Source of the DNA: a virus | Length of the DNA: 20,879 nt | IMG/VR virus record: IMGVR_UViG_3300030333_004295 | Span: 1-20,879 of that record | Direction: 5' to 3' (one strand) | In this document: piece after piece, positions 13,950 to 19,332 of the stretch | Position numbering within the stretch: position 1 is the first letter of the stretch | Layout: each line of letters opens with the position of its first letter | Position numbers and translations under genes: made by a program | The notes under the pieces: generated by a model | Told to the model about the DNA's origin: nothing | Database searches by the model: none | What the model saw: only the letters and a program-made list of their open reading frames with translations

Positions 13950-14170
13950 TGTGTTTTCCTCCACAAACTAATTTTAGGATTTGCCAACCCATTTATAATT
14001 TTGATTCTTGCCATACCATGCATTTTGAATATGGCCTTTGTTAAAAAGTTATAATCGTTTTCGTTGTTCAATCGAATAACAACTGACATATTTTTAAATT
14101 GTCTTAAGTATTCTCTCGCTTCTTCAACGCTTTTGAAATTAAAAGATAATCCGTTCCAAGTATGACTCAT
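13946..14170 (-). CDS. Small hypothetical protein
   Basis: This 74-residue protein begins MSHTWNGLSFNFKSVEEARE and continues YLRQFKNMSVVIRLNNENDY. It ends in a basic segment (ARIKIINGLANPKISLWRKT). ATG 14170 overlaps the stop of the upstream gene (ATGA) with CTGGAGGAAC upstream. A small alpha/beta fold is likely. Not recognised. Confidence 0.7.
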   Translation of the reverse strand: MSHTWNGLSFNFKSVEEAREYLRQFKNMSVVIRLNNENDYNFLTKAIFKMHGMARIKIINGLANPKISLWRKTQ

Positions 14171-14406
14171 CGTTTGTTCCTCCAGGAAATCATAGACTCT
14201 GTCATTCGCTCTGCTAACAATTCAATATCGTCATGATCTTTAACAGTCTTTGATATTTCATTGTAATTTGCTTCCATAAGCTCCTCATATAGCTCCTGTT
14301 CGATTCTTTCGATCTCGGCTAATTCTTGGTTATCTGAGGGGTCTAATGCTTCTAATCGTTGATAAGCTTGATCAACAAAGTTGTCTATTTTTGTAGTTAA
14401 GGCCAT
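14167..14406 (-). CDS. Acidic helical hypothetical protein
   Basis: The 79-residue product starts MALTTKIDNFVDQAYQRLEA and is helical and acidic throughout (LAEIERIEQELYEELMEANY). I choose ATG 14406, which has AAAGGAGC upstream; the longer frame from 14442 would begin at the predicted transcription start of the promoter at 14449-14477 and is unlikely. It is therefore the first gene of that transcript. Coiled-coil interaction protein by appearance; function unknown. Confidence 0.72.
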   Translation of the reverse strand: MALTTKIDNFVDQAYQRLEALDPSDNQELAEIERIEQELYEELMEANYNEISKTVKDHDDIELLAERMTESMISWRNKR

Positions 14407-14448
14407 TCTATTTGCTCCTTTTTCTATAATTAAGTTAAACATACTCCG

Positions 14449-14477
14449 ATTATAATCGAAATCAAATTAAAATTCAA
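14449..14477 (-). promoter_or_regulatory. Sigma70-type promoter inside the early gene array
   Basis: The minus strand shows TTGAAT (14477-14472), 17 bases and a perfect TATAAT (14454-14449). The -10 box is within a 12-bp palindrome, CGATTATAATCG. Transcription would start near 14442, 36 bases before ATG 14406, and run into the acidic mini-gene array. Confidence 0.65.
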
Positions 14478-14967
14478 CATCTTTATTCCACCATTTCGGC
14501 TTATTTCTGCCTTTTTCCCATTTTGCATAGGTCTTTTCGTTGATACAGTAGTTGCGATAAGCTTTGATAGGATCATCATCTTTGTATTGATCTGGCATAG
14601 CTTGTGCTACTGGTGTCATACTAGGATTAGGGTCTATGTTTTCAGGATGTGGTTGTAAAGCATCTTTTAATTTGGTAATGCTACCATGCTCTCTGCCATA
14701 TCTAAATTTATATTCTTCTCCTAGTGCTAGAAAATGTTTGTATAACCATGCATAGTTTATAACTCCTGCTCTAGCCCATATCGTGCATGGATGATTCCAA
14801 TAGGCTCTCTTATATAGTCCTACCTCATCAGCATAATCATCTCCATCTAATTCTCTATGTGCTGTACATAACATCTGTGCTGTTTCCAGTGGCATTTTGA
14901 CTAACATCTTGTCAGGCTGTGCTTGTGCTGAAGCTATCGGACAGTCGTAAAAGTAAAATATATTCAT
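14467..14967 (-). CDS. Conserved phage protein with KMxLETAQMLCTAHR motif
   Basis: This 166-residue protein opens MNIFYFYDCPIASAQAQPDK and has KMPLETAQMLCTAHRELDG near residues 24-42, a block that resembles a widespread but uncharacterised family in cyanophages and other marine phages. A central part rich in Trp and Tyr (YKRAYWNHPCTIWARAGVIN, then YAWLYKHFLALGEEYKFRYG) and a basic C-terminus (YAKWEKGRNKPKWWNKD) follow. In many relatives, from memory, the sequence after the start is DKHVVKM, while here it is DKMLVKM, so one histidine may be missing. Function unknown. It begins two bases after the preceding stop. Confidence 0.8.
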   Translation of the reverse strand: MNIFYFYDCPIASAQAQPDKMLVKMPLETAQMLCTAHRELDGDDYADEVGLYKRAYWNHPCTIWARAGVINYAWLYKHFLALGEEYKFRYGREHGSITKLKDALQPHPENIDPNPSMTPVAQAMPDQYKDDDPIKAYRNYCINEKTYAKWEKGRNKPKWWNKDVEF

Positions 14968-14968
14968 G

Positions 14969-15166
14969 TTATTCTGCTCCTATTTCTTGAATATTATTAA
15001 ATCCTTTGTCTTTTAACAAATAATTGATAAGTTCTTTGAAAGTTTTAAATGGCCTGTCTTTTTCATGATGCCAATTGTCCAGGATATGTTCAGTTTCTGT
15101 ATCACAAACTATAAAATAATCAGCATTTTTAACTGAGCCATAACAACTTATATTTTTTATATTCAT
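14969..15166 (-). CDS. Small hypothetical protein
   Basis: The 65-residue product starts MNIKNISCYGSVKNADYFIV and continues CDTETEHILDNWHHEKDRPF, ending in a helical, charged segment (TFKELINYLLKDKGFNNIQE). ATG 15166 has CGGAGC upstream. It is a plausible small alpha/beta protein of the early array with no recognised family. Confidence 0.68.
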   Translation of the reverse strand: MNIKNISCYGSVKNADYFIVCDTETEHILDNWHHEKDRPFKTFKELINYLLKDKGFNNIQEIGAE

Positions 15167-15172
15167 ATGTTT

Positions 15173-15418
15173 TTATGCTCCGCTTGTCATGTGTTCGTAT
15201 GGCTCGTTACATTCTTCTATAAGTTCACCACAGTTACAAATTCTAGATTCTAAGTCATCAATATCAGGTGCATCACCTAATTGATCAAAGGCCAACATGG
15301 TTGACTCGTCTGCGTATTGCTCTAACTCATCACCACTTAGATTAAGTTCTTTTTCACCTTTTTCTAGATATGTTTCATAAAGGTTTTCTAGTATCATGTC
15401 ATTATGTAGATTACTCAT
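15173..15418 (-). CDS. Acidic hypothetical protein
   Basis: This 81-residue protein is strongly acidic and begins MSNLHNDMILENLYETYLEK. Its second half contains LESRICNCGELIEECNEPYE, with three cysteines in CNC-x6-C, which might bind a metal, but the pattern is incomplete for a zinc ribbon. ATG 15418 has TAGGAGA upstream. Function unknown. Confidence 0.7.
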   Translation of the reverse strand: MSNLHNDMILENLYETYLEKGEKELNLSGDELEQYADESTMLAFDQLGDAPDIDDLESRICNCGELIEECNEPYEHMTSGA

Positions 15419-15649
15419 TGTTTTCTCCTATTTTAAATCTATAATTATCTAGCAGTTGCCCACATTGTTATTGGATTTTATCAATTTTTACAGGCCTAGT
15501 CAAATCATTTATCCTTTTAATTTTATATATGAACCCTTGAATATTAAAAAACCTTTGTAAATCAAGTACATATCTATTTTACTATTTACCAGGACAGTTC
15601 TAAATTTCCCAGCAGAGCTGGACTTTTTGCGCAAACAATAACGACAGTT
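15419..15649. other. Gene-free stretch with a small hairpin
   Basis: No credible gene is seen in these 231 bases. On the plus strand CCAGC-aga-GCTGG (15609-15621) is followed by ACTTTTT, the shape of a weak intrinsic terminator for plus-strand (antisense) transcription. On the minus strand the same hairpin is followed only by GAAATTT. A 20-codon minus-strand frame inside lacks a ribosome binding site and was not called. Confidence 0.35.
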
Positions 15650-15742
15650 TTAGTCGATTGATGATAGTAGTTTTCGTAATATAATAATTATTACTGCCAT
15701 TGCGCCTGTTGTTGTACCTATTACTATAAACGCTTCATTCAT
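15650..15742 (-). CDS. 30-residue transmembrane microprotein
   Basis: The frame starting at ATG 15742 encodes MNEAFIVIGTTTGAMAVIII followed by ILRKLLSSID. A single hydrophobic helix (about residues 5-22) is capped by a negative N-terminus and a positive RKLL, which predicts an outside N-terminus and inside C-terminus. The translation start region AGGAGCAATTAAAAATG is identical to that of the gene at 15773-15985, which supports real expression. Tiny one-helix proteins in phages act as holins, pinholins or modulators of host membrane proteins. Which of these applies is not visible. Confidence 0.6.
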   Translation of the reverse strand: MNEAFIVIGTTTGAMAVIIIILRKLLSSID

Positions 15743-15772
15743 TTTTAATTGCTCCTATTTTTATTTTATTTA

Positions 15773-15985
15773 TTAATCGATGACCGATACTATATCTCTA
15801 ACATAAATCGAACCGTATTCGTCATGGAATCCAACCTCACTGGCTTTTAGATCAACCAATAAAACTGTTTTATATCCTTTGCCTTGTTTAATGCTTTCCA
15901 AAGCGTAGGCCGTACACAATCCTAGACCATTGTTAACTTTTAGTTGTGTTCCTTTTTTTATGTTTTTAAAGTTTTCATTTATCAT
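15773..15985 (-). CDS. Small beta-rich hypothetical protein
   Basis: This 70-residue protein begins MINENFKNIKKGTQLKVNNG and has several beta-like segments (YKTVLLVDLKASEVGFHDEY, then SIYVRDIVSVID). The shape resembles a small SH3-like or cold-shock-like barrel (KKGTQLKVNNGLGLCTAYAL), but no family is certain. ATG 15985 follows the stop of the preceding gene by two bases, with AGGAGC as ribosome binding site in the end of that gene. Confidence 0.68.
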   Translation of the reverse strand: MINENFKNIKKGTQLKVNNGLGLCTAYALESIKQGKGYKTVLLVDLKASEVGFHDEYGSIYVRDIVSVID

Positions 15986-15987
15986 TT

Positions 15988-16140
15988 TTAATTGCTCCTT
16001 GTTTTTAATTCTTTTTTAGCCCATTTTAGTAACATTTTATCGTGCCAACCGCCAAAATTTTCTAATCTTTTAATTGTTTTTTTAAGCTCTTCAGTATTTT
16101 TTACTTTTATTTCAAATCTAATTAAATCAAAATCAAACAT
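15988..16140 (-). CDS. 50-residue basic peptide
   Basis: The frame from ATG 16140 encodes MFDFDLIRFEIKVKNTEELK, then KTIKRLENFGGWHDKMLLKW and a Lys-rich end. AAAGGAG precedes it at suitable distance. Its last codons (ACA AGG AGC AAT TAA) form the ribosome binding site of the next gene, a coupling arrangement like that in the acidic array. The beta-helix arrangement with EELKKTIKRLE could be a small interaction domain. Function unknown. Confidence 0.65.
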   Translation of the reverse strand: MFDFDLIRFEIKVKNTEELKKTIKRLENFGGWHDKMLLKWAKKELKTRSN

Positions 16141-16161
16141 TTTATTTGTACTCCTTTATTT

Positions 16162-16578
16162 CTAAACTATTTCCATTAATACTTTAATGATTGCATCAAT
16201 TTTATTGTCCGATATTTTAACAACACCGCTAGAAAAATGATCTTCCCATATAAAGCCCTCAATCTCTTCTATGAATTCACTGCTTGAGTCTGTAGCCGTA
16301 TAATAATTATCTGATAGAGGGTCTAAAAAATGTTCATGCTTTTCAACATAAATTAAGGGTAATGATTCGGCCTTTCCTTTTTTTGAAATATCATCTAGCC
16401 AGTAAACTTTAGACGAAAATATTATTACTTGGTTTTCGTTATCTCTGATAGGCTTATCATCTATGATTATAAACTTATCGTAATCATCCAGGATAAGTTT
16501 AGTTCGTCTTGCTCTTTGTTGATAGACTTTGATTTCTCTTTCATTATCCCAGTAATCCTTTACTATTATTTTTTTCAT
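16162..16578 (-). CDS. Hypothetical protein
   Basis: The 138-residue product starts MKKIIVKDYWDNEREIKVYQ and reads as beta-rich with hydrophobic strands (LILDDYDKFIIIDDKPIRDN, then QVIIFSSKVYWLDDISKKGK). An acidic C-terminal half (SSSEFIEEIEGFIWEDHFSS) ends with a helix (DAIIKVLMEIV). ATG 16578 is preceded by AAAGGAAAG. No domain is recognised. It follows the GP88-like gene by 18 bases and is probably on the same transcript. Confidence 0.72.
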   Translation of the reverse strand: MKKIIVKDYWDNEREIKVYQQRARRTKLILDDYDKFIIIDDKPIRDNENQVIIFSSKVYWLDDISKKGKAESLPLIYVEKHEHFLDPLSDNYYTATDSSSEFIEEIEGFIWEDHFSSGVVKISDNKIDAIIKVLMEIV

Positions 16579-16596
16579 GGTTTTATCTTTCCTTTT

Positions 16597-17469
16597 TTAT
16601 AAGTTTATTAATTCTTTTATGTTGGATTCAGTCACAAAGAAATGATTATTGACTTTGTTATCATCTATTCGATCACTTGCTTTGCTTCCTTTTCTTTTTA
16701 AATAACCTATCGATCCTTTTTTATCTTTGAATCGAACATCAGTTTCATCAAAATTTACAAGCTTTTTTCCATATAATTCTTTTGGTATCTCTAGCGTGTC
16801 TTGCTTTGTTCCTTTTGTATTAAAAGCCAATGCAATGTTAAGGCCGTCCTTAACTGCTTGTTTAAGTTCTGATCTAGAATAATCGGAATACATTGAACCG
16901 CTAAAAGTAAAATGATGATTTTTATTTTTGTTTTTCAATGCTAAGTTTCTTAGCTTCGTGTAATCGTAGAATTGAATACTAGGATTATCAGAAACAAGCT
17001 TAGAAAAGTTTAAATCAGATGTTCCATTTAATCGGACAGCAAAAGATTTACCATATTTTTTATGGCCTTTTGTGATCTCTTCCTGTAATTGATCCATAAA
17101 AGCTTCATTGTGATAAAGATAGTATAAAGTTCGTCTTATCATTGCTTTTTGTGCGTTGATCATGCCTAACCTACCAGAAGAGAATAAACAATCTTCAGAG
17201 CATCCATTTCTTTTGGCATTAGGGCATATTGTTTTACTTGTAACCATTGTATCTGGTGCAAGATATAAAATACCTGTATTAATATCAATCTTCTTGCCTT
17301 TTTCGATTTTGCTTGATGAATTGATTCCTAACAATGAGAAAGGTTTTTTACTGAAGTATTCTACATCAGATTCTAACACCTCTAACAATGTTGATTCTTT
17401 ACCATTAAACAAAAGAATATGATTTAGTTCCGCTTCTTTTAAGTATGTTTTATATATGTGATTAGTCAT
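16597..17469 (-). CDS. GP88/DUF7227-like phage protein with a cysteine cluster
   Basis: The 290-residue product starts MTNHIYKTYLKEAELNHILL. A Cys cluster (ICPNAKRNGCSEDCLFSSGR) is followed by a helical segment (INAQKAMIRRTLYYLYHNEA) and by FAVRLNGTSDLNFSKLVSDN and HHFTFSGSMYSDYSRSELKQ. From memory this resembles the phage and plasmid 'Gene product 88' or DUF7227 group, in which a CP/C-x-C cluster precedes RLNGTSD; this naming is moderate. Three cysteines in C-x7-C-x3-C could bind metal or an Fe-S cluster. I choose ATG 17469 with AAGGAA upstream; the TTG at 17496 lacks such a signal. Biochemical function is unknown. Confidence 0.75.
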   Translation of the reverse strand: MTNHIYKTYLKEAELNHILLFNGKESTLLEVLESDVEYFSKKPFSLLGINSSSKIEKGKKIDINTGILYLAPDTMVTSKTICPNAKRNGCSEDCLFSSGRLGMINAQKAMIRRTLYYLYHNEAFMDQLQEEITKGHKKYGKSFAVRLNGTSDLNFSKLVSDNPSIQFYDYTKLRNLALKNKNKNHHFTFSGSMYSDYSRSELKQAVKDGLNIALAFNTKGTKQDTLEIPKELYGKKLVNFDETDVRFKDKKGSIGYLKRKGSKASDRIDDNKVNNHFFVTESNIKELINL

Positions 17470-17501
17470 GATATTTTCCTTATATTTGATTATCAATTAA
17501 T

Positions 17502-17642
17502 TTACCAGGCCATTCTTTCAATTAGAATTTGCTTGGCTCTAAGTCTCTTTTCATTATCAGAACAATTAATGCCTTGATTGCCTTTATTATCTGACATGAT
17601 CCAATAATATTTTCTAAGTTTTTCAGTTGTCCATTTTTCCAT
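17502..17642 (-). CDS. 46-residue hypothetical protein, first gene of the leftward arm
   Basis: The frame from ATG 17642 encodes MEKWTTEKLRKYYWIMSDNK, then GNQGINCSDNEKRLRAKQIL and ends IERMAW. It is preceded by GGAGG at good distance, one of the best ribosome binding sites nearby. It is the gene nearest the control region on the leftward side, so it would be among the first expressed after infection. A small, Trp-rich, basic and mainly helical protein; no family recognised. Confidence 0.7.
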   Translation of the reverse strand: MEKWTTEKLRKYYWIMSDNKGNQGINCSDNEKRLRAKQILIERMAW

Positions 17643-17783
17643 GTTATTTGTGCCTCCAAATTTGGCCGTTTTTATTTAAGTTACACACACATTAGCATAC
17701 TTTTTAAATATGTTCAACCTTATTTATATAAGTATTTTATAGTTGGCCTTGTAATATTGTGTAAGTGTTTGAAATGTATAAAA

Positions 17784-17815
17784 CTTTTTGAAATTATTTT
17801 CATGATTTCAAAAAG
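17784..17815. repeat. 11-bp perfect inverted repeat
   Basis: CTTTTTGAAAT (17784-17794) and ATTTCAAAAAG (17805-17815) are perfect inverted copies with a 10-base loop. The stem is A/T-rich and followed on the minus strand by GTTTTATA, so it could be a weak terminator or an operator. Confidence 0.6.
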
Positions 17816-17885
17816 ATTTAAAAAGGTTTTACAAGTATTAACCAGTCTGATTAATAAATATGCGAAATAAAAAAATTAAAAAAAG

Positions 17886-18065
17886 CTTGTAAAATTTTTT
17901 AAAGTGTGATAGCCAGCATGCAAAAATAAAACTTGCAAATATTTTAAAAATGTGATAAGCTTTAAAAATTTTTTAAAAGGCCTTGCAAATATTTTGAAAA
18001 TGTGATAAACATTTTTTTAAAAAAGATTTTAAAATTGTTGCAAATTGATTGCTTTTGTGCTAGGC
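17886..18065 (+). repeat. Four tandem 29-bp direct repeats
   Basis: Copies lie at 17886-17914, 17932-17960, 17982-18010 and, more diverged, 18037-18065. Copies 2 and 3 differ at only two positions. Each begins CTTGCAA (CTTGTAA in copy 1, GTTGCAA in copy 4), continues with A/T and ends TGTGATAA-x-C (TGTGATAGCC in copy 1, TGTGCTAGGC in copy 4). Starts are spaced 46, 50 and 55 bases. TTGCAA resembles a -35 box, but the distance to GATAAG (15 bases) is short for sigma70. Iterons, activator sites or tandem promoters are all possible. Confidence 0.75.
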
Positions 18066-18082
18066 TCTGAATTTTTAAAATA

Positions 18083-18113
18083 GGGGGGGCAGGATGACAG
18101 GGGGGGTGGAGGG
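18083..18113 (+). other. G-tract cluster, possible G-quadruplex
   Basis: G7 (18083-18089), G7 (18100-18106), GG and GGG (18111-18113) lie within 31 bases in a sequence otherwise very poor in G and C. Another G6 is at 18216-18221. The plus strand could fold as a G-quadruplex, since each G7 can supply two GGG runs. This is inference from the tract pattern. Confidence 0.5.
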
Positions 18114-18230
18114 TATATATATGTAGTGGTCGAACATTTTACAAAAGTTTTAGAATGTTAACCAGTATAAAATGCGCTTAATATTTATAAAAGGCCTAAT
18201 GAATGCTAAACCTTTGGGGGGTGTTACTAT

Positions 18231-18259
18231 AGTATATATCTCATTTTACAATTTGTCAA
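18231..18259 (-). promoter_or_regulatory. Leftward sigma70 promoter (TTGACA-17-TATACT)
   Basis: On the minus strand TTGACA (18259-18254), 17 bases and TATACT (18236-18231). Transcription would start near 18224 and enter the repeat region; the first gene (ATG 17642) would have a leader of about 580 bases. Confidence 0.75.
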
Positions 18260-18290
18260 GTTAAAAAAGTTAAAAAATAACTTGACAAAT
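18251..18290. repeat. 13-bp perfect inverted repeat overlapping both -35 boxes
   Basis: ATTTGTCAAGTTA (18251-18263) and TAACTTGACAAAT (18278-18290) are perfect inverted copies with a 14-base A-rich centre. Each arm contains the TTGACA -35 box of one of the two divergent promoters. The geometry fits a shared operator or simply back-to-back promoters. Confidence 0.85.
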
Positions 18291-18310
18291 CTGTTTACCA
18301 GTCCTATAAT
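18282..18310 (+). promoter_or_regulatory. Perfect-consensus rightward sigma70 promoter
   Basis: TTGACA (18282-18287), a 17-base spacer and TATAAT (18305-18310) match the bacterial consensus at every position. The predicted transcription start is near 18317, only about five bases before the ATG of the terminase small subunit gene, so the mRNA would be nearly leaderless. Confidence 0.9.
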
Positions 18311-18321
18311 ATGAAAACATA

Positions 18322-18759
18322 ATGACAAACACATACTTACAACCCAAAGACAGTAACAAGACGCTTACCGATAAACAACAGAAGTTCTTGGATTATTTAG
18401 TTGAAACAAATGGAAACCCAAAGAAAGCCGCAGAACTAGCAGGATACAGTGGAAACCATTATCAAGTTGTCAAATCTTTGAAAAATGAGATCATAGATCT
18501 CGCAACGGATGTTTTGGCCAACAGCGCACCTGAAGCTGCCTTTAAACTAGTAGATATCATGAACACGGATGCGCCTATTCCTCAAATAGGAAACAAACTA
18601 CAAGCTGCACAAGCAATCTTAGATAGAGTAGGTGTTGTTAAAAAAGAACGAGTAGAAGTAGATCATAAAACAAATGGTGGTGTATTTATATTACCAGCCA
18701 AGAAAGAAGTAACCGTAATTGAAGGAGAATATACAGAACAAGATGACAATAAAGAGTGA
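18322..18759 (+). CDS. terS: Terminase small subunit (TerS)
   Basis: TerS recognises phage DNA and recruits the large subunit for packaging. The 145 residues open with a short tail and LTDKQQKFLDYLVETNGNPK (15-34), followed by KAAELAGYSG, the helix-turn-helix start typical of Terminase_2 and phage TerS proteins. A helical oligomerisation segment (LQAAQAILDRVGVVKKERVE) and a C-terminal part with GGVFILPAKKEVTVIEGEY follow; such an end often contacts the large subunit or portal. It is the first rightward gene after the control region. No ribosome binding site is present upstream; ATG lies about five bases after the predicted transcription start. The large subunit must lie beyond the window. Confidence 0.88.
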   Translation: MTNTYLQPKDSNKTLTDKQQKFLDYLVETNGNPKKAAELAGYSGNHYQVVKSLKNEIIDLATDVLANSAPEAAFKLVDIMNTDAPIPQIGNKLQAAQAILDRVGVVKKERVEVDHKTNGGVFILPAKKEVTVIEGEYTEQDDNKE

Positions 18760-18922
18760 TGATTATGAAATGTTTAGGAAATGGTGTAGAAACCTATACG
18801 ATGAGAATTGTTTAGAAAGACACAGAAGCGGACTACCGCCTTACGAAGACTTTGAAGATTATTATCACTTACATTTAAAATGGCTAAAAAATAAATATGA
18901 AAATGAAGAAACCAGATATTAA
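18743..18922 (+). CDS. Small hypothetical protein after TerS
   Basis: This 59-residue protein starts MTIKSDDYEMFRKWCRNLYD and is rich in Tyr, His and acidic residues (PPYEDFEDYYHLHLKWLKNK). It overlaps terS by 17 bases. A TTG frame extends to 18719, but ATG 18743 is more likely. A GGAG lies about 17 bases upstream, further than ideal, so translation may be coupled to terS. No family recognised. Confidence 0.65.
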   Translation: MTIKSDDYEMFRKWCRNLYDENCLERHRSGLPPYEDFEDYYHLHLKWLKNKYENEETRY

Positions 18923-19133
18923 TTTTAAGCATTTAAAAGAAACCAACGAAGGATACTTTGAACACATGGGAGTTGCTATATGGTATGCTATTCGTTTAGG
19001 TTGTTTGGCTTTACGTATAGCAGTACATGCGGTTTTTCCTTTCATATGGTACAACGAGGTTGATCCTACACTTAGAAGATTTAATCAAGACAGACACGAC
19101 AGAGCTTGTCTTAAAAGTAGATACTTAAACTAA
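18897..19133 (+). CDS. DUF6356-like small membrane protein
   Basis: This 78-residue protein has FKHLKETNEGYFEHMGVAIW, a hydrophobic helix (AIRLGCLALRIAVHAVFPFI) and a basic tail ending in DRHDRACLKSRYLN. The pattern, in which an HM-x-x-A helix precedes a hydrophobic part ending VHAVFPF, matches the DUF6356 family as I recall it; such proteins are found in proteobacteria and phages and are uncharacterised. One membrane helix is likely. The start is at ATG 18897 or the in-frame ATG 18903, overlapping the preceding gene by 20-26 bases. Confidence 0.75.
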   Translation: MKMKKPDINFKHLKETNEGYFEHMGVAIWYAIRLGCLALRIAVHAVFPFIWYNEVDPTLRRFNQDRHDRACLKSRYLN

Positions 19134-19134
19134 G

Positions 19135-19332
19135 ATGCCTACTAAATTCAGACCAACAGAAAAAAGTTACGACAGACGTACAGGCAAGACTGCTACAATA
19201 CGGCACTATATGAAGGCAGTACCGAAACAAGAATTAATAGACTACTTAAACAAAGAGTCTTCACCGAAAAAAAAGAAACATAAAGTAATTAAAGAACTAG
19301 AACGCAGAGGAATAAAGCTCGTATGGAAATAG
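19135..19332 (+). CDS. Small basic conserved phage protein
   Basis: The 65-residue product begins MPTKFRPTEKSYDRRTGKTA and ends VIKELERRGIKLVWK. It is Lys/Arg-rich with a KQELIDYLNKESSPKKKKHK middle. Very similar short proteins with the start MPTKFRPSEK...DRRTGK and the end RGIKIVW occur in marine phages from memory; function is unknown. Nucleic acid binding is suggested by charge. The end overlaps the 2OG oxygenase gene by 10 bases. Confidence 0.75.
   Translation: MPTKFRPTEKSYDRRTGKTATIRHYMKAVPKQELIDYLNKESSPKKKKHKVIKELERRGIKLVWK

Larger units (their letters stand above)
17643..18321. other. AT-rich divergent control region and candidate replication origin
   Basis: No gene is visible in this 680-base stretch, which separates leftward early genes from rightward packaging genes. 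It holds an 11-bp perfect inverted repeat (17784-17815), four tandem 29-bp repeats (17886-18065), two G7 tracts and GGG (18083-18113), a G6 tract (18216-18221), a 13-bp perfect inverted repeat (18251-18290), and two divergent sigma70-type promoters. A weaker leftward promoter-like TTGAAC-17-TAATGT lies at about 17688-17716. Direct repeats, AT-richness and G-tracts fit a phage origin or a major regulatory switch. Confidence 0.65.

Noticed and set aside
15521-15583. 20-codon minus-strand frame in the gap 15419-15649
   Set aside because: No ribosome binding site, atypically short, and not overlapping or coupled to neighbours.
17886-18010. The 29-bp repeats as ordinary sigma70 promoters
   Set aside because: TTGCAA is a fair -35 box, but the distance to GATAAG is 15 bases and the -10 match is poor, while ideal 17-base promoters exist elsewhere in the window.
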